In this document: one piece after another, positions 12,501 through 25,325 of the stretch
Layout: each line of letters starts with the position of its first letter
Position numbering within the stretch: the stretch's first letter is position 1
DNA from: Casuarina equisetifolia
Taxonomy: Eukaryota; Streptophyta; Magnoliopsida; Fagales; Casuarinaceae
DNA: 64,000 nucleotides
NCBI GenBank assembly: GCA_028551475.1
Contig: CM052358.1
Location: 9,035,938 to 9,099,937, forward strand
Direction: 5' to 3'
Translations under genes and position numbers: made by a program
Notes under the pieces: generated by a model
The model's database searches: none
Told to the model about the DNA's origin: nothing
The model's input: only the letters and a program-made list of their open reading frames with translations

Positions 12501-14557
12501 CCTGAACGCTTTGTCCCCCCAGTTGGGGACTATCAAGTTTACACCATTTTGGCATGTTAAGTGCCATCTTTAACTTTAATCATTCTGCATCTCAATTTAG
12601 ACATTGCCAATTTTGAGAACTTCTTTAGTATAGTGTTCCTGTTTGCTGTAGATGAGGCATAACAGTTTAATTAACAGCAGAGTAGTTTAATTGACCAACA
12701 AGGAAAATTCATCACAATCCAGCACGATTATATGAATGTCACAAGGATTGTTTGCATGTGTCACTAAGGTCAGCAGAAGGTAAGAAATTTGGCACTAATG
12801 GCCTTGTGAATGAGAGACCAATATGTCAGTCAAGTAGTGGATAATTTTGAACTTCCCATTAAGCACACCGGAATTTTTTTTTCTTTTTTTCTTTTCATGA
12901 ATATGCTTGCCTTGCACACAACGAATTGCTTGTCTTATTGAACCAAGCAAATGATTCAATACTGTTTTGACATAGGTTCATTTTTCTATTGCCTTTGAGC
13001 GGCTTGTTATCATGCAAACAAAATAAGCTTCTTATCAAAATTTTGTGGCCGTGATATTCAAACGCTAAATTTTGATATATGAGCTTGAGGGGTATGTTTT
13101 TTGTGACTGTCCTAGTACAATTAATATCTAGGGTACAGTTAATCTTGCATTAATCATTTTTCCCTGGCCATCTTCTCCGGCAGAGTTGCATTCATTGCTA
13201 CTCCAATTTTGACTTTACAATTCTGTTGTTTACAACTGCAGGCAGAGCAAGAGAAAATCGTAAAGGAGAGGCCACCAACACAGACGGGATTGACACTGAA
13301 AGAAATTCGAGAAATGGAGTATCTTTCCAAGGTACATTACCCCTGAGCAGAAGTTCATTTTTACTTGGCCTGCATTCACTCAGTTTGGTATAACTTGCTT
13401 TTTGTGCCTTTTTTTTATCTTATGAAGGTGATTGATGAAACTCTTCGTGTGATAACATTTTCACTAACCGTCTTCCGAGAGGCAAAAACAGATGTCAATG
13501 TGGGAGGTAAGTTAATATTCTGGATTGTATTTCTTTTAAGTTTTCTGATATGTCTATGAGGCATGTTAAATCTCGTAAGGTATTGTGTTCATACGTTCTG
13601 TAATAGAGAAAGATTTGCGTATAGATGATTCACCAGAAAACACATGCTTAACAGGAATAATTTGTAAATTCACCTCATAGGGAAATATCTACTTCCTCTT
13701 TATTCAAGAAAATCTTTCCGTAATAATTATCTCAAAGGTAAATTGATAGGGCAGCACCTTTGGCACGAGAAGAATGTGCTTAATTACAGAACGTATGTGA
13801 TGCTTATGATTTTGCTAATGGGGACTAAGTTCTTTTCAGGTTACACCATTCCAAAAGGTTGGAAAGTCCTTGTCTGGTTTAGAAGCGTGCACCTAGATCC
13901 GGAAATTTATGCAAATCCAAAGGAGTTCAACCCTTCCAGATGGGATGTATGTATTTCATTAATCCAGAACCTTTGTCTTGCTTCTAATCAGTGAAAAGTT
14001 TTATATCTTTGTACTTCTGCAGTTATGTCTCGTGCCAGATACATGTTTAGTTCTGTGAGGTAGTCAGAGATTTGATAACCTGCTTCACATTGTGCAGGAT
14101 TTTATACCCAAAGCAGGAAGCTTCCTTCCGTTTGGAGCAGGAAGCAGGTTGTGCCCTGGAAATGATCTTGCTAAGCTGGAAATCGCTATTTTCCTTCACC
14201 ATTTTCTCCTTAATTATAAGTGAGTTTATCTTGCAAACTTTTCTTCTTCTTGTGCTAGCTTATTAATTTTCTATGGCAATAACAGTTCTGAATACCATTC
14301 GTTATAAGCCGGTGGATTATGGGGTGTTCATAGGTACCAAGTCCCAAATTAGCTCCTTACAAGTCCAGTTGTTAGTGTCAAATAGCAGTGTACTTAGACA
14401 AGCATTTGGAAATGTATCTGATTCTTCAATCTTTTCATTTTCGTGGTACAGACTGGAACGGCTTAACCCTGGAAGCCCAGTGATGTACTTACCGCATACA
14501 AGGCCAGTTGATAATTGCTTGGCAAGAATCAAAAAGTGTCCTACGTCATCAAAGTAA
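8771..14557 (+). CDS. KAO: ent-kaurenoic acid oxidase, cytochrome P450 CYP88A
   Basis: Exons: 8771-9003, 11465-11942, 12194-12457, 13242-13331, 13428-13506, 13840-13946, 14098-14219, 14452-14557. All introns are GT-AG and the frame joins without a break to 492 residues, the usual CYP88A length. Visible features: N-terminal membrane anchor (about residues 5-23), proline hinge LPPGD, I-helix AGHESSGH (298-305), ExxR ETLR (359-362), FNPSRW (411-416) and heme loop [10 protein letters not shown] with Cys436. The family oxidises ent-kaurenoic acid in three steps to GA12, feeding gibberellin synthesis, at the endoplasmic reticulum. Intron 1 is 2.46 kb and holds two CT microsatellites, one only a few bases after the donor. 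A possible AATAAA lies at 14582. The gene looks intact. The subfamily call rests on near line-by-line resemblance to KAO proteins as I remember them. Confidence 0.95.
9011..9068. repeat. CT tract at the start of KAO intron 1
   Basis: A nearly pure CT repeat with two CCTT interruptions begins 7 bp after the intron 1 donor GT. A pyrimidine tract at the 5' end of an intron is unusual; such tracts normally sit near the 3' splice site. Confidence 0.9.
9531..9571. repeat. second CT microsatellite in KAO intron 1
   Basis: About 20 uninterrupted CT units inside the same intron. A mixed CT/CA run follows near 9746-9770. Confidence 0.9.
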
Positions 14558-15275
14558 GGAAGGAAAGGAAAGGGAAGCGTAAATAAAACAGCATACCATG
14601 TCCCTTCGCTTCATTCTCCTGTTTCCACATCTTTCCTGGCGCTTGTGAATAAGAGCTTAATAGGCTGCTTAAGTTCTTGTATTCTCGATACCTGATCTTC
14701 GGTCTAATTTGTCCTGATAGAAGTTTAAACAAGCTAGTCATTGTGGCTACTATAGGTACAGAAATGATCATTGTAAGCAGCATAGTGTGATTAATATAAG
14801 TATCTAAGCCTTTGCAATTATCAAAATCTTAAGCAAGCAAGGACTTCTCTGCAACTTCTGACAGGAACGAGAGCTGTCTGAGATGACCTGATGAGATTAT
14901 TCAAACTATCTGTAAGCCATTAACAGGCAGCTTAGTGAAACAATAGTAGTGATGAATATCGTTTCTTTAACCTCTTGAAGAAGCTGCCGGAAGAGGAAAA
15001 AAAATCTTTTACACCAATTGTGTTAGAAGTGGCAGCACACGTACAAGAAAACTAATATCGATGAAAATAAAGCCAGAATCAAAATTTAGGAACTTCTGGT
15101 TTTAAAATCTTTGACAACCATGGTTACAAGCAGTAAGTACTATCTTTTCGTTTCAACTATCAAAATCTAAAGCCTATTGCAATAGGTTTCATATTGAAGA
15201 AAAACATATCGATTCAAGCACTAATTCATAAATATGAAAAGAATGTAACTTAGAATCTATTAAAACATGCTTATA
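14558..15275. other. P450 3' flank, intergenic
   Basis: The first few hundred bases probably hold the P450 3' untranslated region. No other gene, RNA or repeat is visible before the Copia LTR that starts at 15276. Confidence 0.5.
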
Positions 15276-15624
15276 TGTGGGTGAAAAGTTTCCTCTTTCA
15301 TTGATAAAGCAAGAAAACCCTAATACAAGCTATATTAGAATGGGTGATTGACCCCGTAATAAATTAAAACTGTTCTATACATGTCTATAAATAAAAGAAG
15401 AAAACTGAAGAATACTCGTCAATGACCTGAAGGGGCGCCCTATTCTGCCCCATCTACACATGTTCTCTGTGATATCGGCTAAGAAGACTTCACAGTAGCT
15501 ACTCAAGTAGCTGTTGTGCCGATGTGCTACTATGCTGCTAGTGCTAAGCTACTAGCCATAGTAGCTTAATCAGTGCAAGTGGGATGGTTGATGTGGCAGC
15601 CATGTCACTTCTCATATCCAAACA
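15276..15624 (-). repeat. 3' LTR of the Copia remnant
   Basis: Runs from TGTGGGTG to ATCCAAACA, giving the canonical TG...CA ends. The adjoining polypurine tract fixes the right edge. The distal half is rich in AGCTACT-like short repeats. No second copy is seen in the window. Confidence 0.65.
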
Positions 15625-16880
15625 TCCCCCCTTAAGCTAAAGGTCAATAGGAACTGATGACATTTAGTTTTCAGAGGAGATGAGCATGCTGTTTTACTCC
15701 TAAATCCTTTGTAAAAACATCCGCTAGTTGATCTTTGGTTCCAACGTGTTGGGTTCTAATGAGGCCACACTTGATCTTTTCCCTAACAAAATGACAATCA
15801 ACATCTATGTACTTAATATGCTGATGTACCATGGGATTTATCAATAGCTCCATTACGGCCTTGTTGTCACAATATAAAGCCACTGGTCATGAGACTTCAA
15901 TTCCCGCATCTCCTAGAAGGCCTAACAACTAGATGATCTCATATGATGTGAAAGTCATAGCTCGATACTCCCCTACAATAGAGGAGAAAGATACCATTGC
16001 TTATTTCTTGCTCTTCTAAGAGATGAGTGTCTCTCCAAGCATAACACAAAAGCCAATGACTAATTTTCTCTCAACTTTGCAAATGGCATAATCTGAATCA
16101 CAATATGTTTTCATTCTATAACCTCCAAAAGCAGGAATGAGCAAACTTGTGCCCAAGTAGCTCTTTAGATATTTTATTAATCTAGTGGCTGCTTCCCAAT
16201 GAGATTTCTTAGGTAAATGCATGAATTGGGCCAAATTGTATACAATGTAAGAAATGTTAAGTCTAGTGATGATGAGATAGTTTAGCTTTTCTATAAGCTA
16301 CTGATACTTGAGTAGTTCACTCAGAAGTGGATCATCATCTCAAGGCACTTCTTCTCCCTAATCATGATTAAAAGTGGTCAATGACAAATTGGTGCCTATA
16401 GGGTTATCCATTAGCTTACTACTCCCCAATCCCATCTCATCTATCATCTCAAGAATTTTCTTACATTGACTCAAATGGATGCCTCTATCATCTTTAAGGA
16501 TCTCGATCTTAAGGAAAAACTTGAGATCTCTCAAGTCTTTAATATGAAAGATGAAATGTGGGTTTGCTTTCAGTTCTTATATCTCCTTAATGTCACTGTT
16601 ACTAATAAGTATATCATCAACATAAATCATGAGGATGACAATAAGGTTACCTTTTCGTCAAACAAACAACAAAGTGTCACGCATGGAGTCTTGATAACCA
16701 ACTATGAGTAGAGCTTCTGTGAACTTCTCATACCATTGTCTGGCTACCTGTTTGAGTCCGTAGATGAACTTCTTCATTTTATGATGGTTTAGTCCATAGT
16801 TGGGTGTCACTTTTGCCCTCCGACTTTCATGATGAATTGTTCCTCGTTCTTAATTTATGTCACACAATGTAGTTTCTTTT
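15276..16880 (-). mobile_element. Copia remnant, 3' half, broken
   Basis: The minus strand carries traces of the Copia RNase H region (15670-16235), with an ALYCDN-type block and an ADVFTK-type ending. An RT box (YVDD type) lies near 16595-16625. A single LTR (15276-15624) borders it on the left, preceded on the minus strand by a G-rich polypurine tract at about 15625-15632. No matching LTR is visible to the right, so the 5' part of the element is missing. Several breaks are present. It lies about 0.7 kb downstream of the P450 gene, on the opposite strand. Confidence 0.75.
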
Positions 16881-17218
16881 ATGTATTCAAGCTTCTCCTT
16901 AGTTGACTAAACCATCACAAAATGTAATTTTGACATCCAACTAATTGAACACTAAAAGTAATCTATATATGTCCTTTGTAATAAGAATTGGGGGGCAAAA
17001 GTGATTCATAGAAAAACACCAAATTTACATGTTTTGGAAAGACACCCCTATGTTCATGAAAAAAGCAATCTATATTTGTCCTTTGTAATTTTTTCTCTAC
17101 AATTTACCCCATACATGCAAATTTATAATTTTTTACAATGAAATATATTTACTTTAAATCTCAAAATCTCCCTTTGTATCAAAATTAATGTAACAACTCT
17201 ACACTATAAGATAGATTG
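16881..17218. other. spacer between two Copia elements
   Basis: AT-rich and without a gene. A short segment reading aatctatat.tgtcctttgtaat occurs twice, near 16960 and 17067. It may be decayed element sequence. Confidence 0.4.
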
Positions 17219-17754
17219 TGTTGGAAATAATAGTATTAACCATCTGCAAAGGTAGCATCGTAGGATGGAAGTTGTGTGACAGGTTGTTAAGGTGACAACT
17301 ATACAAGTAGATGAGGGAAATAGGCATGAAGTAGCCTTGCCTTTGTACGTGTAGACTGGAACGAAGAAGAAATAAATGACTCAGTCTTGTAGAAGTGGAA
17401 CGAAAAGTAGCATGAAGAAGATTTTGTGTAGCTCGACGAAAACCAAATGTCTAAAAGGTAGGACGAAGCAAAAGATATGGATAGCTTTTGCTTTTAAGTA
17501 GTATAAGTTTTCGTGTTGTTGTTTTTGATTGACTTGTGTTGTTGTGAACTAGTATTTCTTGTGTTTTGAATTTCCCTACATACTTTGGTTTGAAGTAATC
17601 CAATTATGGTTTTAGCTCCTATGATTTCCATTTAATCTTAAGTGTTATGCAACTGTTTGTCTCAAATGTGTTGTGCGAATGGCAATCTAGATTTTCAAAA
17701 AGAGGGCTTTTCATCTTCTGTTCAAATCCTTATGAAATCCATTAGATTAGTGTA
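17219..17754 (+). repeat. 5' LTR of Copia element
   Basis: Begins TGTTGGAAATAATAGTATTA and aligns along its length with 22469-23016, ending in CATTAGATTAGTGTA. Confidence 0.75.
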
Positions 17755-19801
17755 AAATAGTGAGAGATGTCAAAGCTTTTGGTTGTTCTAATTTGAGCTA
17801 GTACTCATTTGTGTTCATTTTTTGACATCTGGAGTTCATGGCTCCTCACTTGGTCAACCTTTCAAATGGGTTCCTTTATCTCATTTGGCGGTCTCATGAT
17901 ATGAAACATGGAGGGTCTAGATCAACCAAAGGTTGGGTTTGACTCCAAGGAGTCCAAGTTATAGTACAAGTGGTGGGTCCTGCAGGTTGACCAAAATTGT
18001 TCCAATAACAAAACTCGCTATGCTTGATTAAAAACTTTCTTACAATAGAAATACTCTTTTTTACAAACAAAAAAAAAAAAGTGGCAATATTTTGTGCGGT
18101 TGAGATCTTATTTCATCGCTTATTGTATTATATTAACTAGCTTGCACAATAAACGCTAGACGGCCTTGAAAATCTCCCTTCTAGCTTGCTTTTGCTGAAA
18201 GAATCTTGGAGCGGCACCTATAGCTTTGTCAAGAGTTTACAGGAATGGCCAGCTCCCACTTCAACTTCTACCATTGCCCATGGTGCTCTCCTCTTGCCCT
18301 ATGTCTTCCCACATTACGAGATTTTTAACTCAAAATTACCCTTACCTGTTCTTCATCGTCGAAACTATCAGTTTTGGTCAACATAGATGACAAGTTATTT
18401 CACGCTAGGTCTTTGGGAGGCTATGGAGAAAGGGATTCCACAGGTGCCTAATGAAGAAGAAATGTCTCAAGTGGAGAAGGAAAGACATAAGAAGAATTAA
18501 GAAAAAGAGCCGAAGACGCTGCTTATATTGCAACTTACTATGGTAAAGAACGTCTTTGACAAAACCGCCGATGCTATTACAACACACAAAGCTTGGATTT
18601 CTCTAAAGAATGAATACTTAGGTATTCCCAAGGTGCAACATGTTAAAGGTCAAGCATTTTAAGAGAGATTTAGAATTACTTAAGATGTGTGATAATGAAT
18701 TTGTTGTAAATTATTATTCTTGAATGAGTCCAGTGGTTTGTCAAAGTAGAAGTCTTTAGGAAACTTTCCCTAATAAACATGTGGTAAAGAAATTCTTTAC
18801 AAGTCTCAATGAGAAATTTGACTCTATGATTACAACGCTAAAGGAAATGGAAGGTTTCAACAACATGCCCCTTAATGAACTAATGGGTTCATTAGAAGCC
18901 TTGAAAAAAGAACATCTAAAAAAAAAAGAATAAAAGGGCTTTAGAAATTACAATGCAAACATAGAACCAGCCAGGAATAATGAGGATGACAAAGGAAAGG
19001 CACAGATTCCCACAGTGCAAAGTATGAAAAATGAATCAAGAGGAGAAACATTGCTAGCAAAAAGGAAAGCCTCAGTGTTTTCATTGTTTTAAATTCAACC
19101 ATATAAAAAGAAGAAAATTTTAAGTTAAAAGATAACTGTTAAGCCAATTACTCAGATAATAAAGAAAGTGAAGCAGTGTTGTTTTATGTGTATCTTTCCT
19201 CAGTGAGTGATGATTTAGAGACTTAGTTTCCCAACAATGGGTATAGCAATCATATGGTCAACAATTTGAAGATTTTTTGAAAGACAGATCTATAGCCACT
19301 CAAGTTCGACTAGGCAATTAGGAGTTACTTAAGGTTGAGGGTAAAGGAGATGTGTCTATCCAAACCAAGGATTAGACTCGAATTCTAAATTGTTGTTAGT
19401 ACCTAAATTGAAACTAAACTTGTTAAGTGTGGGATAGATATAAATAGTAGAGAATGTGTATCCATTGTTGTTTATAGGTAATTTTTGCCTAGTATTTGAT
19501 TAAGATGCTAGGAAGCTTACTAAGGTTAAGATGGAAAGGCAACAAAATTTTTCCTTTAAAATGAAGCATACTTGTTCCAGAGCTTTTAGACACAGTGGAA
19601 ATTGATACATGAATGTGGCATAAAAGGTTTCGCCACCTAAATTTTAAAGCATTAAAAGAGCTACATGATAAGGAAATGGAGATTGTTATACCTTCAATAG
19701 AACTTAGAGAAACTATGTTGGAATTGTCAAGTTAGAAAGAGTCATAGAATGTTGTTTGCCATGAGTAGTAAGTGAAAAGTCCCTTAAGTAGCTAAGAGAG
19801 G

Positions 19802-19920
19802 GTTTGACACCTTGGCCTAGTGGTCAAACAAGGTGGTCTAAGATCTCTTGGTCTAAGGTTTAACACTTAAGTGCATGTGCAGGCATATATGTTTTATATA
19901 TATATGAAGAAAAAAAAAAG
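19802..19920 (+). mobile_element. candidate tRNA-derived SINE
   Basis: The head contains TTGGCCTAGTGGT (19812-19824), which resembles a tRNA-type pol III A box. About 35 bp later comes a GGTTTAAC segment that could be a decayed B box. An AT-rich tail follows, ending in a run of A at 19909-19919. It lies inside the Copia interior and breaks its reading frame context. I found no clear target-site duplication, so the identification is tentative. Confidence 0.35.
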
Positions 19921-22468
19921 TGAGGTCTTATGGAGATGTTATCATTTGTTGCTTTAGGAACTAAAAGGATACTTAAGGAAAGTATAGTCATTGAGCTAAA
20001 AGTTGTGCATTAAGACTTGCACATGATTCAGAACCCATTATGTTAACTTCTTGCCATCATAGGAACTATTCAAGTTTTTTGAAAACTATAATAAGTCAAA
20101 TAAAACCAATAAGTGTTATGCATTAACAATTAAACAATAAGACTTATTCAAAATAGGTATGACATTTATTTGATTATTGAGATTTAAATCAAACATAAAT
20201 GAAAGATAATCAAATCAAACCAAATCAAATCCATATGGAAATAATAATTGTTTTGTAGCCATTGAAATCGAATTTTTCCTAACAATAAGCAAGAGAATTA
20301 AAGTCCATTAATTATAACTTATTTGTACTATTATGAATTAATGAGAACTAAAACATGTGAAGAGAAAAGATATTTTTGTTCTCTTGATAGATGATTGCAC
20401 TAGTTGTTCTCTTTATAGATATTTTGTTCTCTTTATAGTGTATTGTATAAAAGAAAATTCTAAGAATTTTGGAACGTTTAGGAGTTTAAAGTACTAGATG
20501 AATAGGATTTGGGGAAAAATAGTAAAATATTAAAAAGTGATCAAGAGTGAGAGTATTCTTATGAGGAGTGTGATAGATTATGTACTCAAAAAGGGATAAG
20601 TAATTAGTTCACAATAAGTTTTTACCTTGAACACAATGGTGTGAGTGCAATGAGGAGTAGAAAAATCATAGAAATGACAAGCTGCATGTTGGGGAAAAAG
20701 GAAAATGCCAAAGTTAGAGGGAAAGGTTATCTATATAGCTATTTATGTTCCAAATAGAATTCCATCCAACCTATGCAAGGAATGACTCCATAAGAGGCTT
20801 GGACTAGTAAGAAGCCCTTGCTACAATCTCTAAGGGTTTTTAGAAGTATATGTTGTATGCATTTGCTAGATTATTTAAGAGGAAAGCTAGAAAAGAATGA
20901 TAAAAGAGAAGTAATCTTAGTATATAACATGCAATCCAAAGGTAGTTGGAGATTAGATTGATTTAGAGCAAAACAAACTAGTAATAAGGAGGGATGTAGT
21001 GTTTAATGAGAAAGCAACTTGAGATTATATTAAATAAAAATTTAATATCAAAGTATTGTTGTCTATAGTGTTTAGGAAGAAAACAAGACTCAAATAATGT
21101 TGTTCAATTAATAATAAAGGAAGAAAAATCATCCAACCTACCTCTAACTAATTTAGGACCTCTATTGTATACTTCAAAACAGAAAAAGAAGGTTTTTCTC
21201 AAAACAATTCCAAATGTCTCCACACTAACAATCACTTAAATAAAGATAATGACATTAGAAGACCTGTATGAAAGCTGCAATATAACCACTTCAAAGCTTG
21301 CTCGATTTGAAGATCTTCATTTTCTAACTAGATGTTAAATCAACATTTTTTAATGGTGAACTCAATGATGAGATCTACATTTAACAACCACGGGGATATG
21401 ATGTAGTTAGAAAAATAGTTTGTATAGACTAAATTAGACTTCTAAAGCTTAGTATAGTCAAATTATCAACTTCTCTCTTAAAAGAGATTTGTTAAAAGCC
21501 CAATGAGAACACTTTTTACCAAAGGTGAGAACGATTTATTTTCATTTGTCTTATTTTATGTTGATTATTATTCATATGTAATTGTAAAAATGTGTTGATT
21601 GATTTCAAAAGAAATATTCTAGAATCTTTTAAAATGAATGACATGGATATATGCACTATTTTCTTGTAATGGAAGTGTATTAAGGCCCACAAGGCATATT
21701 TTGTTCTTAAATGAGTTCGCTAAGGTGTTACTTAAAGTTTTTGGATGCTAAATGCAAGCTAGTCAGTACTTTTTTAGTTCCCAATGATAAAGTTAATCCA
21801 ACCAATGAATCCAAGTCTATAAAAGTTAAGCTTTTCAAAAGCTTAATTGGTCATCTTTTATACTTAATTACTATAAGGTTGAATATCTTATATGAAACAA
21901 GTCTATTATCATGGTTTATGCAAAGCCTTACACAAATCCACTACAACAAAGGCAAGAGAATCCTAAGGTACATTTAAGGCACACTACATTTTAGATTGTT
22001 GTATAAACCTAATAGAAATTTTAAAGCTATAGGTTATTCAAATAATGACTAAAAAAGATGCTAAAAGAACTATTAGGTATGCGTAGTCTCTTGGCTTTAC
22101 TGCATTTGCATGAATGAGTAAAAGATAAGGAGTTATAGTTTTATCCATAGTTGAAATAAATTATGTAGCTACTCTTACTATTACTAATGAATATCTCTAG
22201 ATAAGAAAGGTGCTCAAGGTACTAGGAATGGTGCAAGAGGCTAGCACTATCATCATGTATGATAACAAGTCTACCATAAGTATTGGTTAGAATCCAATGT
22301 CTCATTATTATACCAAACACATTGAGATCAAGGTACATTTTATAAGAAGCAATTGAAAAAGAAAAGTAGTTCTAAAGCACTAACTTGTTTACTAAAAGGC
22401 TTGGAAAGGCATAGCATGAAAAGCTTAGAGAGGTAATAGGAATCATGGTTGATACCATTATGGAGAAG

Positions 22469-23016
22469 CATTGGAAATAATGGTATTAACCATCTATAGA
22501 GGTGGCATCATAGGATGCAAGACACGTGAAAGGTTGCAACGGTGACACCTAAATAAGTGAATAAGGGAAATAGGCGTAAAGTACCCTTGCCTTTATGTGT
22601 CTAGACAGAAAAGGCAAGAAGAAAAAGCCAAATGTCAACCCCATGGCAACATAAGAAAGAGTACCAAAAATGAAGAAGATTTTATATAGCTCAATGGAAA
22701 TCAAATGGTCTAAAAGGTAGGATGAACCCAAAGAGATGATTAGTTTTTGCTTTTAGGTAGTATAAGTTTTCAAGTTGTTATGTTTTTATTGACTTATATT
22801 GTTATAAAATAGTATTCCTTATGTTTCAAACCTCCTCATGTACTTTGGTTTGAGGTAATCTTGTTTTTATTTTAATTCCTATGATTTCCATTTACTTTTA
22901 TGTGCAATGTGATTGTAGGTCTCAAATGTTTGTGCAAATGGCACTTTAGATTTTTAGTGAAAAAAGGCTTTTGATCTTTTGTTCAAAATCCTCTTGAAAT
23001 TCATTAGATTAATGCA
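22469..23016 (+). repeat. 3' LTR of Copia element
   Basis: Partner of 17219-17754. It shares the TTGGAAATAAT start and the CCTATGATTTCCATTTA block and ends in ATGCA. Confidence 0.75.
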
Positions 23017-23389
23017 TGATAATAAAGGGTAAAAGTATATTAAATTTCACCTCAACCTGGGATTCTACTTGCAATCCATGCCAAGGGTTCATTTTATTAT
23101 TTCTAAGTCTTTCATAGCAAGACTTGCTTAACTGCTACTTCAATTTATAGCTTAACTCATTCAAACCATATCCCACAAATACACATGATCTAAATGGTAC
23201 ATGTCTAGGCCTCTCATCTTTTGGGAATATGAGTAAATCTTTTGCACACAAAGACACATAAATGGTCATTACAAACAAGAAAGAACCATCATTTAGAAGC
23301 AATTTCAGCTGGGTTACATTTGGAAAATCGTTTATTACACAATTTTGACTAGGTTGTATAAGGTTATAAGGATTGTAGTCCTTTGAAAA
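23017..23389. other. intergenic, nothing recognised
   Basis: AT-rich sequence between the Copia 3' LTR and the tandem array. No gene or repeat unit is visible. Confidence 0.4.
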
Positions 23390-25325
23390 AAAGAAAGTGG
23401 AGGATTATTTTCAAAAATTACATAATCAGTTTGAAATAGACCAGAAATATTACTAAACAAGCTTAGAATAGGTGTTTCATTTTCAAAGATAGGAAGATGA
23501 AGAAAGTCATTTTAAAATAGCTCTAGTAGGATTAAAGGAATTATGAACCCTTCAAACTAAGAAAGAGGATGAGAAGCATGATTTTAAGCAATAAGATGTT
23601 GAGCCTATCTCAAAGTAAGAAAAGGAGGAGAAGGAGAATTCTAAGCAACAAGATTATATGTTGAGCCAACCTCTCTCTTGTAAAGCAATTATTTACCATT
23701 AGGATTGGATGTTAAGCATACATCTCTCCCAATATGAACATTATGATTAAATGTTGCACATACCTCTCTCTTAGTGAGAAGAAATTCTTGGTTCTTAGAT
23801 GAAATTGTTCCTTTTGATTTCTATTTCTTGAGATGAATAGTGAAACAATTTTACTCAAGAAATGAGAAATTGACCATTTTTACTATTGATTTAAAGGAAC
23901 TGATATATAGAAAAACAACTTCCAAGAAATGAGAAATCAACTCTCATTTTCACTATCATCTAGACAAACCAAAATCCATATGAAGTATGTGCGTGAAAAG
24001 GAAAGAGAGAGTACTAGTAGAAATGCTCATTCAGTTGCAAATAAAAGGGAAGATGGGAATACAAGAAAGAAGGAAGAAAAATTGTTACCCATTGAAAAAA
24101 AGGAAGTGAAGGATTTTTTATTTTTTATTTTTGAAAATTATATAGTCAATTTGAAACATATCAAATAGATTATCAAATAGGTTTAAAATAAGTGATTCAT
24201 CTTCAAAAATAAGAAGAGGAGGAAAGTCATTTTAAAACAATTTTGGTAAAGTTAAAGGAACTATAAACCCTTCTAAGTAGGAAAGATAATAGAAGGATGA
24301 TTTTAAGTAATAAGATAGGATGTTGTGTCTATCTCAAAGTTAAAAAGAAAAGAAAAAGAAAGATTTTAAGCAATAGGATTGGATGTTTAGCCAACCTTTC
24401 TTGTATGAAGCAACTCTTTATCATTAGAATTGGATGTTGAGCATACTTCTCTCCCAATACGAACATTATGATTGATGTTGAGCCTACCCTTCTCCCAATA
24501 AGAAGTAATTCTCATTTCTCGAATGAAATTATTCTTCTCGATATGGTTTCTCAAGATGAATAATAAAACAATTTTACTTGGAAAATGAGAAATTAGCCTT
24601 CTTTTTCATTATCCATTTAGGAAAACCAATATCTAGAAGAATAACTTCATCCAAGAAACAAGAAATCAACTCTCTCTTTCTCTATTCATCTAAAGGAATT
24701 AAAGTCCAAAGGAAGTGTGAATGAGAGAGAGAGAAATAGAAATGTGTGCATGTGTGTGTGAGAGAGAGAGAAAGAGAGAGAAAGCACCAATACTAGATGC
24801 TCATTAAATTGCAAATGGAAAGGAAGATGGGAATATGAGAAAATGGGAAAAGAAATTGTTGCCCCTTGCACAAAAGTATGTGAAGGATTCTTTTCAACAA
24901 TCATTTAGTCAATTTAAAATGAGTATGAAAGATTATGGAATAGGTTTAGAATAAGTGTTTCACCTTTAAAGACAAGAAAAGGAAGAAAGTATTTTAAAAT
25001 AATGCTAGTAAGGTTAAAAGAATTATGAACTCTTCAAAGTGGGGAAAAGGATAACAAGGATGATTTAGAGCAATAAGATTAGATGTTAAGCCTAGCTTAA
25101 AGTGAGAAAAAGGAGGGAAAGGAGAATTTTAAGCAATAGGATTGGATGTTGAGCCTACCTCTCCTACAAAGCAATTCTTCATCATTAGGATTGGATGTTA
25201 ACCCTATTTCTCTCCTAGTATGAACATTTTGATTGAATGCTAAGCTTACATTTCCTTTAGTAAGAAGCAATTCTCATCTTTTAGATAAAAATATTCCTCT
25301 CAATTTTGGTTTCTCGAGAAGCATT
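23390..25325. repeat. tandem array of ~0.7-0.77 kb units, 2.6 copies
   Basis: The anchor gtg(a/g)aggatt occurs at 23397, 24106 and 24880, and the sequence that follows each anchor is collinear. Shared blocks are ggattaaaggaattatgaac, a ttggatgttgagcctacct motif, and a tttctcgagatgaataatgaaac block (about 23826 and 24546). The third copy breaks off after that block at about 25322. Periods are about 709 and 774 bp. Within each unit a GATGTTGAGCCTACC-like phrase also recurs two or three times, so there is a second, shorter level of repetition. No coding signal is seen. Confidence 0.8.

Larger units (their letters stand above)
17219..23016 (+). mobile_element. Ty1/Copia LTR retrotransposon with both LTRs, broken
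   Basis: Two LTRs (17219-17754 and 22469-23016) enclose a plus-strand interior in Copia order. A gag start with an NYxFW-type motif lies near 18365, integrase-region traces near 19600-19740, RT traces near 21300-21400, and RNase H at about 21700-22430. There are many breaks, so the element cannot be active. LTR divergence is clearly visible by eye, which indicates an old insertion. I found no matching target-site duplication. A tRNA-like SINE candidate sits inside at 19802-19920. The element is separated from the preceding Copia remnant by only about 340 bp. Confidence 0.8.

Noticed and set aside
23390-25325. Possible CRISPR-like or rDNA spacer array
   Set aside because: Units are about 0.7 kb, diverged and without short regular spacers, and this is a plant nuclear sequence.
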